Below, piece by piece: positions 56,268 to 64,000 of a stretch of DNA of 64,000 nucleotides. Position 1 is the first letter of the stretch. Every line of letters starts with the position of its first letter. Origin of the DNA: Rhodobacterales bacterium (lineage in GTDB: Bacteria > Pseudomonadota > Alphaproteobacteria > Rhodobacterales > Rhodobacteraceae); assembly GCA_026400355.1 (NCBI GenBank), contig JAPLPE010000037.1, forward strand, positions 62,001 to 126,000, written 5' to 3'. The translations under genes were made by a program, and so were the position numbers. Under the pieces are notes generated by a model. It searched no databases and was not told where the DNA came from. It worked only from the letters and a program-made list of their open reading frames with translations.

Positions 56268-56594
56268 CTTCCCGTTCTGCCGTCAACCACCCCACCCTAT
56301 ACGCCCCCCCAACCCCCCGCAATCACACGTAGGGTGGGGAAAACCCACCACCCAAAGCGAGGTCGCGCGGACGCGCGGCCCGCGCCACACGCAACGTCCG
56401 CCCCGAAAACCCCGCATCAACCAGTGCGCCCTATACAAACCAATGAACAGCCCGTTACCCGACCGCGCAAAACATACCGACGCAATACCGACGTGATACC
56501 GACGCAATACCGACAGTCCACCGACACCGAAAATAAATTGAAAACAATAGGATGCAGGGGTTTCACAGGCTCACCCCCCGCGCATCCCGAAACC
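56268..56594. other. Intergenic region with repeats, MocR end to CoA-transferase start
   Basis: About 330 bases between two leftward genes. It holds the tandem repeats at 56474-56517 and otherwise only short frames rich in Pro and Arg. No promoter could be assigned with confidence. Confidence 0.55.
56474..56517. repeat. Four 11-bp tandem repeats (ATACCGACGCA type)
   Basis: Units ATACCGACGCA (56474-56484), ATACCGACGTG (56485-56495), ATACCGACGCA (56496-56506) and ATACCGACAGT (56507-56517) lie head to tail. Further ACCGAC cores follow at once. Eleven bases is about one turn of DNA, so a protein could bind each copy on the same face. The array is 207 bases upstream of the CoA-transferase start and 78 bases after the MocR gene. 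Not a CRISPR. Confidence 0.85.
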
Positions 56595-58064
56595 CTAACC
56601 CTTGGTTAACGCCGCCCCGCGCATCGCCTCTCCGATCAGCGCCACCCCTTCGGCAATCCGCGCCGCCGGGATTGATGAATAGGCCAGCCGGAAAAACTCT
56701 ATCGGCGGCCGTTCCGCCGCAAAGAACGGCGCCCCCGGCTCGATCAGCACGCCCTTGTCCCGCAGACCCGCCGCGACCCGCTCCATGTCCATCCTGTCAG
56801 GCGCCCGCATCCACACGCTCGACCCGCCCGACGTGCCCTGTCCTGCCACCACCAGCCCCTCGGCCTCCAGCGCCGTATCCATGATCCGCCGCCTTTCGTG
56901 ATACGCCCGCCCCATCCGCCGGATCAGCGCATCATAATGCCCGAGCGACAGGAAATAGGCCGTCGTCCGCATCACATGCCCCGGCGGATGCCGCAGGACC
57001 GACGCGCGCAAGGCTCGCGCCTGAGCGATGAACGGCGCCGGCCCCGCCAGCCAGCCCAGCCGCAGCCCCGGAAAGATCGACTTGGAGAAGCTGCCCACAT
57101 GAATCACCCTGCCTTCCCGGTCGAGCGACTTAAGCGCCGGCGAAGGCGGCTTGAGGAAGGACATCTCGAACTCATAGTCATCCTCGACCACGATGAAATC
57201 CTCGGCCCCGGCCCGGTCCAGGAGCAACTGCCGCCGCGCCACGGGCATCGTCACCGTCGTTGGGCACTGGTGGCTCGGCGTCGTGAACACCACCTGCGTG
57301 TCGCGCGGCAGGCTGTCAGGGTCCAGCCCCGCCCCGTCGATCGGCACGGCAGTCAGCGGGCACCCCACCTGCTGCAGAATCGCCCGCAGCGACGGATAGC
57401 CGGGGTCTTCGATCACCGCTGGCCGGTGCGGCCCCAGCAACACCTGCGCCGTCAGCCACAGCGCATTCTGCGCCCCCAGCGTGAGCAGGATCTCATCCGG
57501 GTTCACCAGAATCCCCCGCCGGGGCAGGGTCTGGCGCACGATGAAATCGATCAGTAGCGGATCATCCTGATCGAACTGGTCCGCAGACAAGCTCTCGAAA
57601 TCCCGCCGCCCCAGCGCCCGCAGCGCACAAAACCGCCAGTTTGCACTGTCAAACAGCGTCGGATCGGCCTGCCCGTAGATGAAGTTATACCTGTAGCGCG
57701 CCCAGTCCTTCGGCTTATCCAGCCCCAGCGACGGCAGACGGTGGCCAAGGAGCCGCCCCCAGTCCACGCTCCCCTCGACCGCCGCCCGCGCCGGAAAGGC
57801 CGGCGGCTCGGGCGCGTTCTCGGACACGAAATACCCTGACCGCCCCTTCGCCGTCAGATAGTCATCCGCCACCAGCTCGTTATAGGCCAGCGTCACCGTG
57901 ATCCGGCTCACCCCCAGATGCACCGCCATCGCACGCGACGACGGCAGCTTCTCGCCCCGCCGCATCCGGCCAGTCAGGATGCCCTGCGCGACCATCTGCT
58001 GGATCTGCGCCTGCAATGTCCCGGGGGCCGCCCTGTCAAGAATGAAACTGTCAATCGAAATCAT
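56595..58064 (-). CDS. MocR/GntR-family PLP-dependent transcriptional regulator
   Basis: 489-residue fusion of a GntR winged helix and a fold-type I aminotransferase-like domain. The HTH spans about residues 20-75 (KLPSSRAMAVHLGVSRITVTLAYNELVADDYL), and the PLP lysine lies in HVGSFSKSIFPGLRLGW (about residue 308). Members sense amino acids or vitamin B6 (PdxR, TauR, GabR). The ATG at 58064 matches the usual MISIDSF start, with 21 extra upstream residues rejected. Regulated target is unclear; the divergent decayed gene at 58197 or the downstream CoA-transferase are candidates. Confidence 0.92.
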   Translation of the reverse strand: MISIDSFILDRAAPGTLQAQIQQMVAQGILTGRMRRGEKLPSSRAMAVHLGVSRITVTLAYNELVADDYLTAKGRSGYFVSENAPEPPAFPARAAVEGSVDWGRLLGHRLPSLGLDKPKDWARYRYNFIYGQADPTLFDSANWRFCALRALGRRDFESLSADQFDQDDPLLIDFIVRQTLPRRGILVNPDEILLTLGAQNALWLTAQVLLGPHRPAVIEDPGYPSLRAILQQVGCPLTAVPIDGAGLDPDSLPRDTQVVFTTPSHQCPTTVTMPVARRQLLLDRAGAEDFIVVEDDYEFEMSFLKPPSPALKSLDREGRVIHVGSFSKSIFPGLRLGWLAGPAPFIAQARALRASVLRHPPGHVMRTTAYFLSLGHYDALIRRMGRAYHERRRIMDTALEAEGLVVAGQGTSGGSSVWMRAPDRMDMERVAAGLRDKGVLIEPGAPFFAAERPPIEFFRLAYSSIPAARIAEGVALIGEAMRGAALTKG

Positions 58065-58196
58065 GGTATCTGGCCCTATGATCCCGGCAGCTTGGACTTC
58101 CCCACCTGTCAGAACAAGCCCCGACAAGCGAAACGTTTGGCGGACTCAGCAATCTCCGGCAGCATTGCGCCCTTCATTTCAGACCTGATCATTGCC

Positions 58197-59289
58197 ATGC
58201 GAATTGCCCGTGCCCTTCTCGCCGCCATCTTCTGTTCCCCGACCATGACGCTGGCCCGGTCGGACTACACGACTGTGCCCGATATCCTCTCCCTCGCCCA
58301 GAAGATCCTGACCGGACGCGCTGACCTGCCCGACCTCCAACGCTGACGTTTCGGGGCCGAGCCGGTCTATCTCATGCTGCATTACGGCATGACTGACGCA
58401 GATCAGACGGCAGCCCTTCTCGCCTCACTCGACGGTGCGTCGAAGCCGCCGATCTGATGGGCGCGCTTGCTGTCACCCGAGACGAAATTACGAAAGGTCT
58501 TGCCACGCTCGACCCAGATCCCGTCCGCGCCTTTGCAATGTCGGGTTCGTCCATCGAACGGGCGATCCTTCGGGCCGACAATGGCGCATCCTGCTTCCCG
58601 CTTCTGGTTCAGGCACTGGCCAACCCTGTTTTGGCGCCACTGCTTCCACCGAACGCGCCCCTTGGAACTGTTCTCCTTGCGCAGGTGACCGATCCCACAG
58701 CCCGATGCGACGCTTCTTGCACTGTCGAAATCCGCCAGGGCCGCCAGCTTCCTCATGCCCGCTGCGACTCTTGACGCTCCGATGTCGGACCGCGCGGCCT
58801 TCACGACGCTGACGACCGCTCATCAGTCCGATCCTGCGTTCAACGCCGATCCGGTCGGGAACCGGTACACATTCAACCTCGCCACGATCAAGGAGGATAC
58901 CGGCATCCTCCCCCGTCCGCCCTCTCAGGACGGGACGGTCGTTGCCGACCGCGCCGAAGGCGACCCTCTGGACGATACGTCGATACCCACGCGGCCCGCC
59001 TTGCTGACAGATGATTTCGACTGGGCGCTCTGGACCGACGTCGCAACTGCACTGGCCGAAGACACCCTGCCTGAGGACGATCCGACACACATGGATATCG
59101 CTCACTCTCTACGCCGGGGCGATGAGCCTTGCATAGACCCGCGCCCTTGCTGACCAGACGGACGACCCCGTCGAACGGTTGGCGATTGTGCGCGATGTGA
59201 TCCAGCGCCTCGACCGCCAAAGCGACGCGGCAATGGCCAATTCTGGCCAAGCGCATGTGCTCCGCGGCGACTTTCTCCTCAAGTCCTGA
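58197..59289 (+). pseudogene. Frameshifted exported-protein gene
   Basis: An N-terminal signal-like start (ATG 58197, RIARALLAAIFCSPTMTLARSDYTTVPDILSLAQKIL) is cut by a stop at 58346. Continuation is found in other frames: EPVYLMLHYGMTDADQTAALLAS (about 58360-58440), then EAADLMGALAVTRDEITKG...RADNG (about 58447-58590), then DEALFDWALWTDVATA-like text near 59020-59060 and finally RALADQTDDPVERLAIVRDVIQRLDRQSDAAM to the stop at 59289. At least three lesions, so it is a pseudogene of an unrecognised secreted protein of perhaps 350 residues. Confidence 0.7.
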
Positions 59290-59341
59290 AACGAAAGATG
59301 GGCCGCCTGAAGGCGACGCCTTCTGATCTGTCCCGAACCCC

Positions 59342-59998
59342 TTACTGGGTCGGTGTGATCACGATCTCCACGCGCCGGTTCTGCGCCCGGCCCTCGGCCG
59401 TCTGGTTTGTGGCGATGGGCTGGTTTTCACCCATGCCGGTCACGCGAATGCGGTTCGCCGCCACGCCCGAACTGATCAGGACCGATGCCACCGCCTGCGC
59501 ACGCCGCTGCGACAGGTCAAGGTTATACTCAGCCGTCCCGGTGTTATCGGTATGGCCCAGCACCGTAATGGTCGAGTTCGGATAGCGGTTCAGGTTCGCA
59601 GCCACATCGCGCAGGTCACCCTGCAGCGTCGGCGTAAGCGTGGCTGATCCGGTGGCAAACAGGATATCCTGCGGCATCGTCACGATCAGCGACGTGCCCG
59701 TGTTCACAATGCCGACGCCCGCGCCCATCTCATTGCGCAGTTCGGCCTCTTGCTGGTCCATCGTATTCCCCGCCAAAGCACCCACGGTGCCAAGCACGGC
59801 AGCACCCAGCGCCGCATTGCGGATCGACTCGGTCGCGTTGGCGCCCGAAGCCGCGCCCACTGCCAGACCTACGGCCGCGCCCGTCAAAGCACCGATCTGG
59901 GAATTGCGTGTGCCCTGACCTTCCACCGGCGGCTGGCAGGCCGTCAGACCAAGTACCGACACGGCGGCGACAACAACGGGGATCTTCGCAAAAGACAT
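59342..59998 (-). CDS. OmpA-family peptidoglycan-binding lipoprotein (YiaD-like)
   Basis: 218-residue outer-membrane lipoprotein. The lipobox is SVLGLTAC with Cys21; then comes a glycine-zipper stretch (GALTGAAVGLAVGAASG), and the C-terminal OmpA domain carries TITVLGHTDNTGTAEYNLDLSQRRAQAVASVL and RRVEIVITPTQ. The domain binds peptidoglycan non-covalently. The second Met (59998) fits a normal signal length, and GGAAG lies eight bases upstream. A 7-base-pair hairpin lies in the leader at 60021-60039. Confidence 0.92.
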   Translation of the reverse strand: MSFAKIPVVVAAVSVLGLTACQPPVEGQGTRNSQIGALTGAAVGLAVGAASGANATESIRNAALGAAVLGTVGALAGNTMDQQEAELRNEMGAGVGIVNTGTSLIVTMPQDILFATGSATLTPTLQGDLRDVAANLNRYPNSTITVLGHTDNTGTAEYNLDLSQRRAQAVASVLISSGVAANRIRVTGMGENQPIATNQTAEGRAQNRRVEIVITPTQ

Positions 59999-60020
59999 CT
60001 GGCAAACTTCCATGACTGAC

Positions 60021-60039
60021 GGGGCACGACCTGTGCCCC
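60021..60039. promoter_or_regulatory. Hairpin or operator in the OmpA-lipoprotein leader
   Basis: GGGGCAC-GACCT-GTGCCCC, a perfect 7+5+7 inverted repeat, lies 22 bases upstream of the ATG on the coding strand. As RNA it would form a stable hairpin before the ribosome site; as DNA it could be a repressor site. No run of U follows. Confidence 0.4.
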
Positions 60040-60081
60040 TGTTGCCTCATATTGCCTAAAACGCAATGCTATCCAATATCA

Positions 60082-60113
60082 CAATTCAGTTGGGCAGAGT
60101 TTTGCCCAAATTG
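60082..60113 (-). terminator. Possible terminator-like hairpin after the ada gene
   Basis: On the minus strand, TTGGGCA-AAACTC-TGCCCAA lies 32 bases after the ada stop, with CAAT/ATTG extending the stem around a small bulge. There is no U-run, so it may protect or pause transcripts rather than end them. Confidence 0.25.
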
Positions 60114-60140
60114 CGCTGCCCGGGCCCCACGTAGCCCTGC

Positions 60141-60983
60141 TCAGGCCTCCGCCCGCGCCGATTCCCAGGCCAGAATCGCCCGCTTCACCGGTAGTCCCCA
60201 ATGATACCCGCCCAAGGCGCCCGACTTCCTTAGCGCTCTGTGGCACGGGATCAGCCAACTGATCGGGTTCCGCCCCACAGCCGTGCCCACCGCCCGCACC
60301 GCCTTGGGATGGCCGATGGCCCCCGCAATATCGGAATAGGTCGTCACGTGGCCCGACGGGATGGCAAGCAGCGCCTCCCACACCTTGATCTGGAACGGCG
60401 CCCCAATCAGGAACAGCGGCGCCGGATCAAGCCCCGCCTCTGCCGCCCCAAAGGCACGCAGCACCCAGGGCCGCAGCATCATCGGGTCTTCCACAAACTG
60501 CGCCCGGGGCCAGCGCCCGGTCAGGTCGCGCATCGCCTCCTCCTCGCCCGTCTCACCTGCAAATGCGATCCCGCAGATACCCTTCTCGGTCCCCATGACC
60601 AGCGCCGGTCCAAAAGGGCTCTCGAACCAGCCCCAGCGAATCCCGAGCCCGTCGCCTTCTCGCGCAAACTCACCGGGGCTCATTGCCTCCCAGCGCAGAA
60701 ACAGGTCATGCAACCGCCCCGACCCCGACAGCCCCACGGCATCCGAGGTCTCCAGCATCGTCTGCCGGTCACGCAGCAACAGCTTCGCCTGACCCAAAGC
60801 CAGATACTGCTGATACCGCTTGGGCGAAACACCGACCCATTGCGAAAACAACCGCTGGAAGTGGGCGGGCGACATGTCCATTTTCGCCGCCAGTTCTTCC
60901 AGGGTCAGGGGAACGTCGCTTCCGTCGATCAGATCGATGGCGCGGCGCATGACGTGGTAGTGATATGACTGAATTTGTTCCAT
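60141..60983 (-). CDS. ada: AraC-HTH/O6-alkylguanine DNA alkyltransferase (Ada-type)
   Basis: 280-residue protein with an AraC-type helix-turn-helix at the N-terminus (MRRAIDLIDGSDVPLTLEELAAKMDMSPAHFQRLFSQWVGVSPKRYQQYL, about residues 12-62) and a C-terminal alkyltransferase with the PCHR acceptor (ISWLIPCHRALRKSGALGGYHWG, about residues 240-263). The N-terminal zinc domain of E. coli Ada that senses methylphosphotriesters is missing, so it resembles the shortened Ada variants found in many bacteria. Its start overlaps the divergent nth region. Confidence 0.92.
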   Translation of the reverse strand: MEQIQSYHYHVMRRAIDLIDGSDVPLTLEELAAKMDMSPAHFQRLFSQWVGVSPKRYQQYLALGQAKLLLRDRQTMLETSDAVGLSGSGRLHDLFLRWEAMSPGEFAREGDGLGIRWGWFESPFGPALVMGTEKGICGIAFAGETGEEEAMRDLTGRWPRAQFVEDPMMLRPWVLRAFGAAEAGLDPAPLFLIGAPFQIKVWEALLAIPSGHVTTYSDIAGAIGHPKAVRAVGTAVGRNPISWLIPCHRALRKSGALGGYHWGLPVKRAILAWESARAEA

Positions 60984-61077
60984 GAAGCTGATCTATCGCG
61001 TCCTCACTTGCCCCGCGACCCGGATTTTGCGCATCCCGACGCTTGCCCACGGCACCCTGTCCGGGCATAGGGAACAC

Positions 61078-61722
61078 ATGGTCCGCCAGTTGAACTATCA
61101 CGAGATGCGCGAGGTGTTCACCCGCTTTCAGGAGGCCTCCCCGGCCCCGGAAGGCGAGCTTGAGCATACCAATGCCTTCACCCTTCTCGTCGCCGTCGCC
61201 CTCTCGGCTCAGGCGACCGACCTAGGCGTCAACAAAGCCACCCGTGCGCTCTTCGCAATCGCCGACACGCCGCAGAAAATGCTGGCACTCGGCGAAGAAG
61301 GCCTGATCCAGCACATCAAGACGATCGGCCTCTACCGCAACAAGGCGAAAAACGTCATCCGCCTCAGCCAGATCCTTGTGGACGACTATGGCGGCGAAGT
61401 CCCCAACTCCCGCGCCGCGCTCCAGTCCTTGCCGGGCGTCGGCCGCAAGACGGCGAATGTCGTGCTCAACATGTGGTGGCATCTGCCTGCACAGGCCGTC
61501 GACACCCACATCTTCCGAGTCGGCAACCGCACAGGCATCGCCCCGGGCCGTGATGTCGATGCCGTCGAACGCGCCGTTGAGGACAACACCCCCGCCGATT
61601 TCCAGACCCATGCCCATCACTGGCTCATCCTGCACGGGCGCTACACTTGTGTGGCTCGCAAACCCCGATGCTCGCTTTGCCTGATCCGCGACATCTGCCT
61701 TTCCGAGGACAAGACCCCATGA
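61078..61722 (+). CDS. nth: Endonuclease III
   Basis: DNA glycosylase/AP lyase of base-excision repair, acting on oxidised pyrimidines. The helix-hairpin-helix LPGVGRKTANVVLN carries catalytic Lys, the catalytic Asp lies in VDTHIFRVGNR, and the C-terminal 4Fe-4S site is C-X6-C-X2-C-X5-C in CVARKPRCSLCLIRDIC. The ATG at 61078 with GGGAA upstream gives the usual 214 residues; an in-frame upstream start would add 32 residues that overlap the ada promoter. The stop overlaps the kinase start (ATGA), so the two are coupled. Confidence 0.95.
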   Translation: MVRQLNYHEMREVFTRFQEASPAPEGELEHTNAFTLLVAVALSAQATDLGVNKATRALFAIADTPQKMLALGEEGLIQHIKTIGLYRNKAKNVIRLSQILVDDYGGEVPNSRAALQSLPGVGRKTANVVLNMWWHLPAQAVDTHIFRVGNRTGIAPGRDVDAVERAVEDNTPADFQTHAHHWLILHGRYTCVARKPRCSLCLIRDICLSEDKTP

Positions 61723-62702
61723 AATCATACCACGTTGTCGGCATCGGCAATGCCATCGTCGATGTGTTCACTCTGGCCGACGACACGTTCATCGAACTCA
61801 TGGGGATCGAAAAGGGCATCATGCAACTCGTCGAACGCGACCGCGGCGAGGTGCTCTATGGTGCCATGAAGGACCGCGTGCAGGCCCCCGGCGGATCGGT
61901 TGCCAACACGCTGGCCGGCCTGGGCAACCTTGGCCTTAAGACCGCCTTCATCGGCCGCGTCCATGACGACGCGCTGGGTCACTTCTATGCCCGCTCAATG
62001 GAGGACAACGGCACCGATTTCGTCAACCCGCCCGTCCCCGGCGGCGAACTTCCTACCTCCCGATCGATGATCTTCGTCTCGCCCGATGGTGAGCGGTCGA
62101 TGAACACCTACCTCGGCATTTCCTCCGAACTCGGCCCCGAGGATGTGTCCGACGACGTGGCAGGCAAGGGCAGCTTCCTCTTTCTCGAGGGCTATCTCTA
62201 CGACAAGCCCAAGGGCAAGGCTGCCTTCGAACGCGCCGCAAAGCTCTGTCAGGACAATGGTGGCAAGGCCGGAATCGCATTGTCCGACCCCTTCTGCGTC
62301 GACCGCCACCGTGACAGCTTCCGCCGCCTCGTCCGCGATCTTGACTATGTGATCGGAAATCAGCACGAGTGGGAATCGCTTTACCAGACCGACCTTTCCT
62401 CCGCCCTCGAAAACGCGGCCCGCGATGCCGAAGTGGTCGTCTGCACCCGGTCGGGTCACGACGTGGTCATCGTGCGCGGCGAGGAAGAGGCGATCGTTCC
62501 GGTCCACCGCGTGGTACCCGTCGATGCCACCGGCGCAGGTGACCAGTTCGCGGCAGGCTTCCTCTATGGCATGGCGACGGGCCAGTCGCTGGCCATCTGC
62601 GGTCGCATGGGCTGCATCGCTGCCGCCGAAGTCATCAGCCATTTCGGCGCAAGACCCGAAGCCGATCTTAAGGCGCTTTTCCACAAGGAAGGGCTGATCT
62701 GA
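61719..62702 (+). CDS. PfkB-family carbohydrate/nucleoside kinase (adenosine-kinase-like)
   Basis: 327-residue ribokinase-fold protein. The N-terminal VVGIGNAIVDVF and the PfkB signature DATGAGDQFAAGFLYGMATG (about residues 268-287, with catalytic Asp) are present, plus GGSVANTLAGLGNLGLKTAFIGRVHDD. In alphaproteobacteria this sequence type is often adenosine kinase, which phosphorylates adenosine to AMP, but 2-keto-3-deoxygluconate or other sugar kinases of the family cannot be excluded. The start overlaps nth by four bases. Confidence 0.9.
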   Translation: MKSYHVVGIGNAIVDVFTLADDTFIELMGIEKGIMQLVERDRGEVLYGAMKDRVQAPGGSVANTLAGLGNLGLKTAFIGRVHDDALGHFYARSMEDNGTDFVNPPVPGGELPTSRSMIFVSPDGERSMNTYLGISSELGPEDVSDDVAGKGSFLFLEGYLYDKPKGKAAFERAAKLCQDNGGKAGIALSDPFCVDRHRDSFRRLVRDLDYVIGNQHEWESLYQTDLSSALENAARDAEVVVCTRSGHDVVIVRGEEEAIVPVHRVVPVDATGAGDQFAAGFLYGMATGQSLAICGRMGCIAAAEVISHFGARPEADLKALFHKEGLI

Positions 62703-62997
62703 AGGCCCTGGCGGAAGCCCAGAGGTGCTGTATTGCGCCTCAGGCGAAGGCATTTGGCCGACAAGGAAACATGAAGAGCGCCTGGTCTGTTAGGGGCGCG
62801 GTAATCTTTAGTTGTCATGTTCAGGTTGCGGTGCAGGCTGAGTAGCCGATGACCGCTGGCGAAGAAGCCATTCTTCCGAGGCCGGGCGCCCGCGCCCTGT
62901 CCGGGGGAACGCACCGTACCCATGATGTCTTTGTCGTTGAATTACCTCGTGGGGCTCCGCAGAAGCCGGGGCAGAGCCCCCTCAACGCCCAACCCGG
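62703..62997. other. Intergenic region between convergent genes
   Basis: About 295 bases separate the kinase and the leftward sulfotransferase. An imperfect hairpin GGGGCTC (62951-62957) with GAGCCCC (62974-62980) could slow transcription from both sides, but no T-run is present. One frame on the minus strand reads NGFFASGHRLLSLHRNLNMTTKDYR; I found no family for it. Nothing else seen. Confidence 0.4.
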
Positions 62998-63816
62998 TCA
63001 CTCGGCCAGTTTTGCGTGAACCTCAGCCAGATCGATCTCGCCCAGCGGCATCTTGTTGCCCGGGTTCTCGAAATCATAACGGAAGAGAAGGAAGTCCTTC
63101 TTGTAGATCTCGTACATGAGATGCATCGAAAGGTCGTCAAAGTAGTCCTCGACCGGATGCGTTCGTGCAGGCCCGTGCCCTTCGCTTTCATTGAACCGCG
63201 GCACGTTCTTCAGCACGACCGGATGCTTCGTCGTCACGTGGTCCAGGACAACCTGCATCCCTTCGTTGAACTTTTCGGTCCAGATGATATGATCATATCT
63301 CCCGCCATTCACCACAAAAGTCGATGTATGGCCCGTCATCGATGACCAGTGAATGTCAGGATCCATGGGCTTGCGCCAGCGGATGGTGTCACGCGCAAAC
63401 AGAAGGAAGCGGCGAAAAGACTTGATCTGGTCGAATTCGAACCCGTTCTCAGGCGATCCCACTTCGATCCCGTATTTCTGGATCAGCATCGGCACAAGGT
63501 TGCCGCGATAGCGCCGCCCGTTCCGCTGGATACCGCAGATCTTGTCAAAGAAGGAAGACAAGATGCGGGTATAGGGATTTCGCACGCATGTGAAGGCATA
63601 GCTTCTATGTGACCTGACATTGGTCTCGATCAACTTCTGGCTGTGATCAAGCGCCCATTTGTGCATCCCGTCGGTCGCGTCATGGATGTCACCGTCATAG
63701 AACCGGCCCTGATCCGAATAGTACATGATCTGGCCGATCGTCGAACAGGCGCATTTCGGCACGACCCGATAGACCATGCTCTCGCTTTCCGTCATCCATG
63801 TGCCGGGAAAACCCAT
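62998..63816 (-). CDS. Sulfotransferase-family protein
   Basis: 272-residue protein of the carbohydrate sulfotransferase (HNK-1-type) family. The PAPS-binding 5'-phosphosulfate loop is VVPKCACSTIGQIMYY (about residues 17-32), and the 3'-phosphate motif is FTCVRNPYTRILSSFFDKI (about residues 75-93). The start at 63816 with AAGGA five bases upstream is preferred; the longer frame would need a TTG start 32 codons earlier. It may sulfate polysaccharide or lipid, and a role on the cluster product is only speculative because it is 9 kb away. Confidence 0.82.
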   Translation of the reverse strand: MGFPGTWMTESESMVYRVVPKCACSTIGQIMYYSDQGRFYDGDIHDATDGMHKWALDHSQKLIETNVRSHRSYAFTCVRNPYTRILSSFFDKICGIQRNGRRYRGNLVPMLIQKYGIEVGSPENGFEFDQIKSFRRFLLFARDTIRWRKPMDPDIHWSSMTGHTSTFVVNGGRYDHIIWTEKFNEGMQVVLDHVTTKHPVVLKNVPRFNESEGHGPARTHPVEDYFDDLSMHLMYEIYKKDFLLFRYDFENPGNKMPLGEIDLAEVHAKLAE

Positions 63817-64000
63817 CGATCCTTGCCATCCTGCCGTATCGTCTCCTCCAGCTAAATCACGATCTGGGCAGAACCAAGACAGGAAAAAAGCAAAGACACC
63901 CTGTTTCTTCAAGGCCGGTTCACGGTATCAGGGGAAAACAATACCTGATACCGAGGCAGTCTGTTTTCGCAAATGGCAAAGATCGCCTTCATCCTTCTGT

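Noticed and set aside
56474-56517. CRISPR array
   Set aside because: Units are 11 bases with no spacers and no cas genes nearby.
62564-62923. Minus-strand frame between the kinase and sulfotransferase genes
   Set aside because: No conserved motif and it overlaps the 3' end of the kinase; the reading is not supported by a ribosome site.

Overview
The window reads as a GC-rich alphaproteobacterial chromosome, most likely Rhodobacteraceae. Pointers are the gene-family mix (ECF42 sigma factor with a DGPF partner, MocR-type regulator, YggT, stand-alone NYN protein, queuosine-precursor transporter), C/G-ending codons, frequent ATGA overlaps and occasional GTG starts. No rRNA, tRNA, CRISPR array, prophage or intact insertion sequence was seen.

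Region 1 (1-29 kb) is mainly housekeeping. It holds a partial DMT transporter, a HAD hydrolase/ornithine-cyclodeaminase pair and an alpha/beta hydrolase. Next come the periplasmic pair PBP1C and alpha-2-macroglobulin (thioester CTEQ intact), a VOC protein, YaaA, an NYN nuclease, RecQ, a decayed ECF42 sigma factor beside its intact DGPF partner, and a TetR regulator with a 28-bp palindromic operator and a membrane protein target. These are followed by YggT, a thioesterase-like protein, a UMF1 transporter, MepA, a phytase-like esterase, a queuosine-precursor transporter, ArfB, PncB, AroQ and RmlA. A compact, apparently self-contained small RNA/18-codon gene (22829-23048) carries both a perfect complement of the 16S 3' end and, 111 nt later, the anti-Shine-Dalgarno sequence itself.

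Region 2 (29.9-54.5 kb) is the notable part. A rightward run starts with an ExoY-like priming sugar transferase, a Wzy-like polymerase, a secreted SGNH plus clan-A glycoside-hydrolase fusion, a GT2 and a Wzx-like flippase. It continues, with start/stop overlaps, into a type I PKS (KS-AT-KR-DH-ACP-TE), a GT2, an NRPS-like protein (formyltransferase - partial condensation domain - adenylation domain interrupted by a luciferase-like monooxygenase - PCP) and a phosphopantetheinyl transferase. It ends with a GumC/Wzz-type protein. Facing it on the minus strand are a BY-kinase, a GT2 and a GT4. I infer that a formyl-aminoacyl starter made on the NRPS is extended and released by the PKS, and that the product is either glycosylated or attached to the exported polysaccharide. 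The linkage between the two halves is inferred from gene order alone.

Region 3 (55-64 kb) returns to ordinary genes: a CoA transferase, a MocR regulator preceded by 11-bp tandem repeats, a frameshifted secreted-protein pseudogene, an OmpA-family lipoprotein, an Ada-type methyltransferase, endonuclease III, a PfkB-family kinase and a sulfotransferase. Three or four loci in the window are decayed genes with readable lesions, including a 13-bp tandem duplication.
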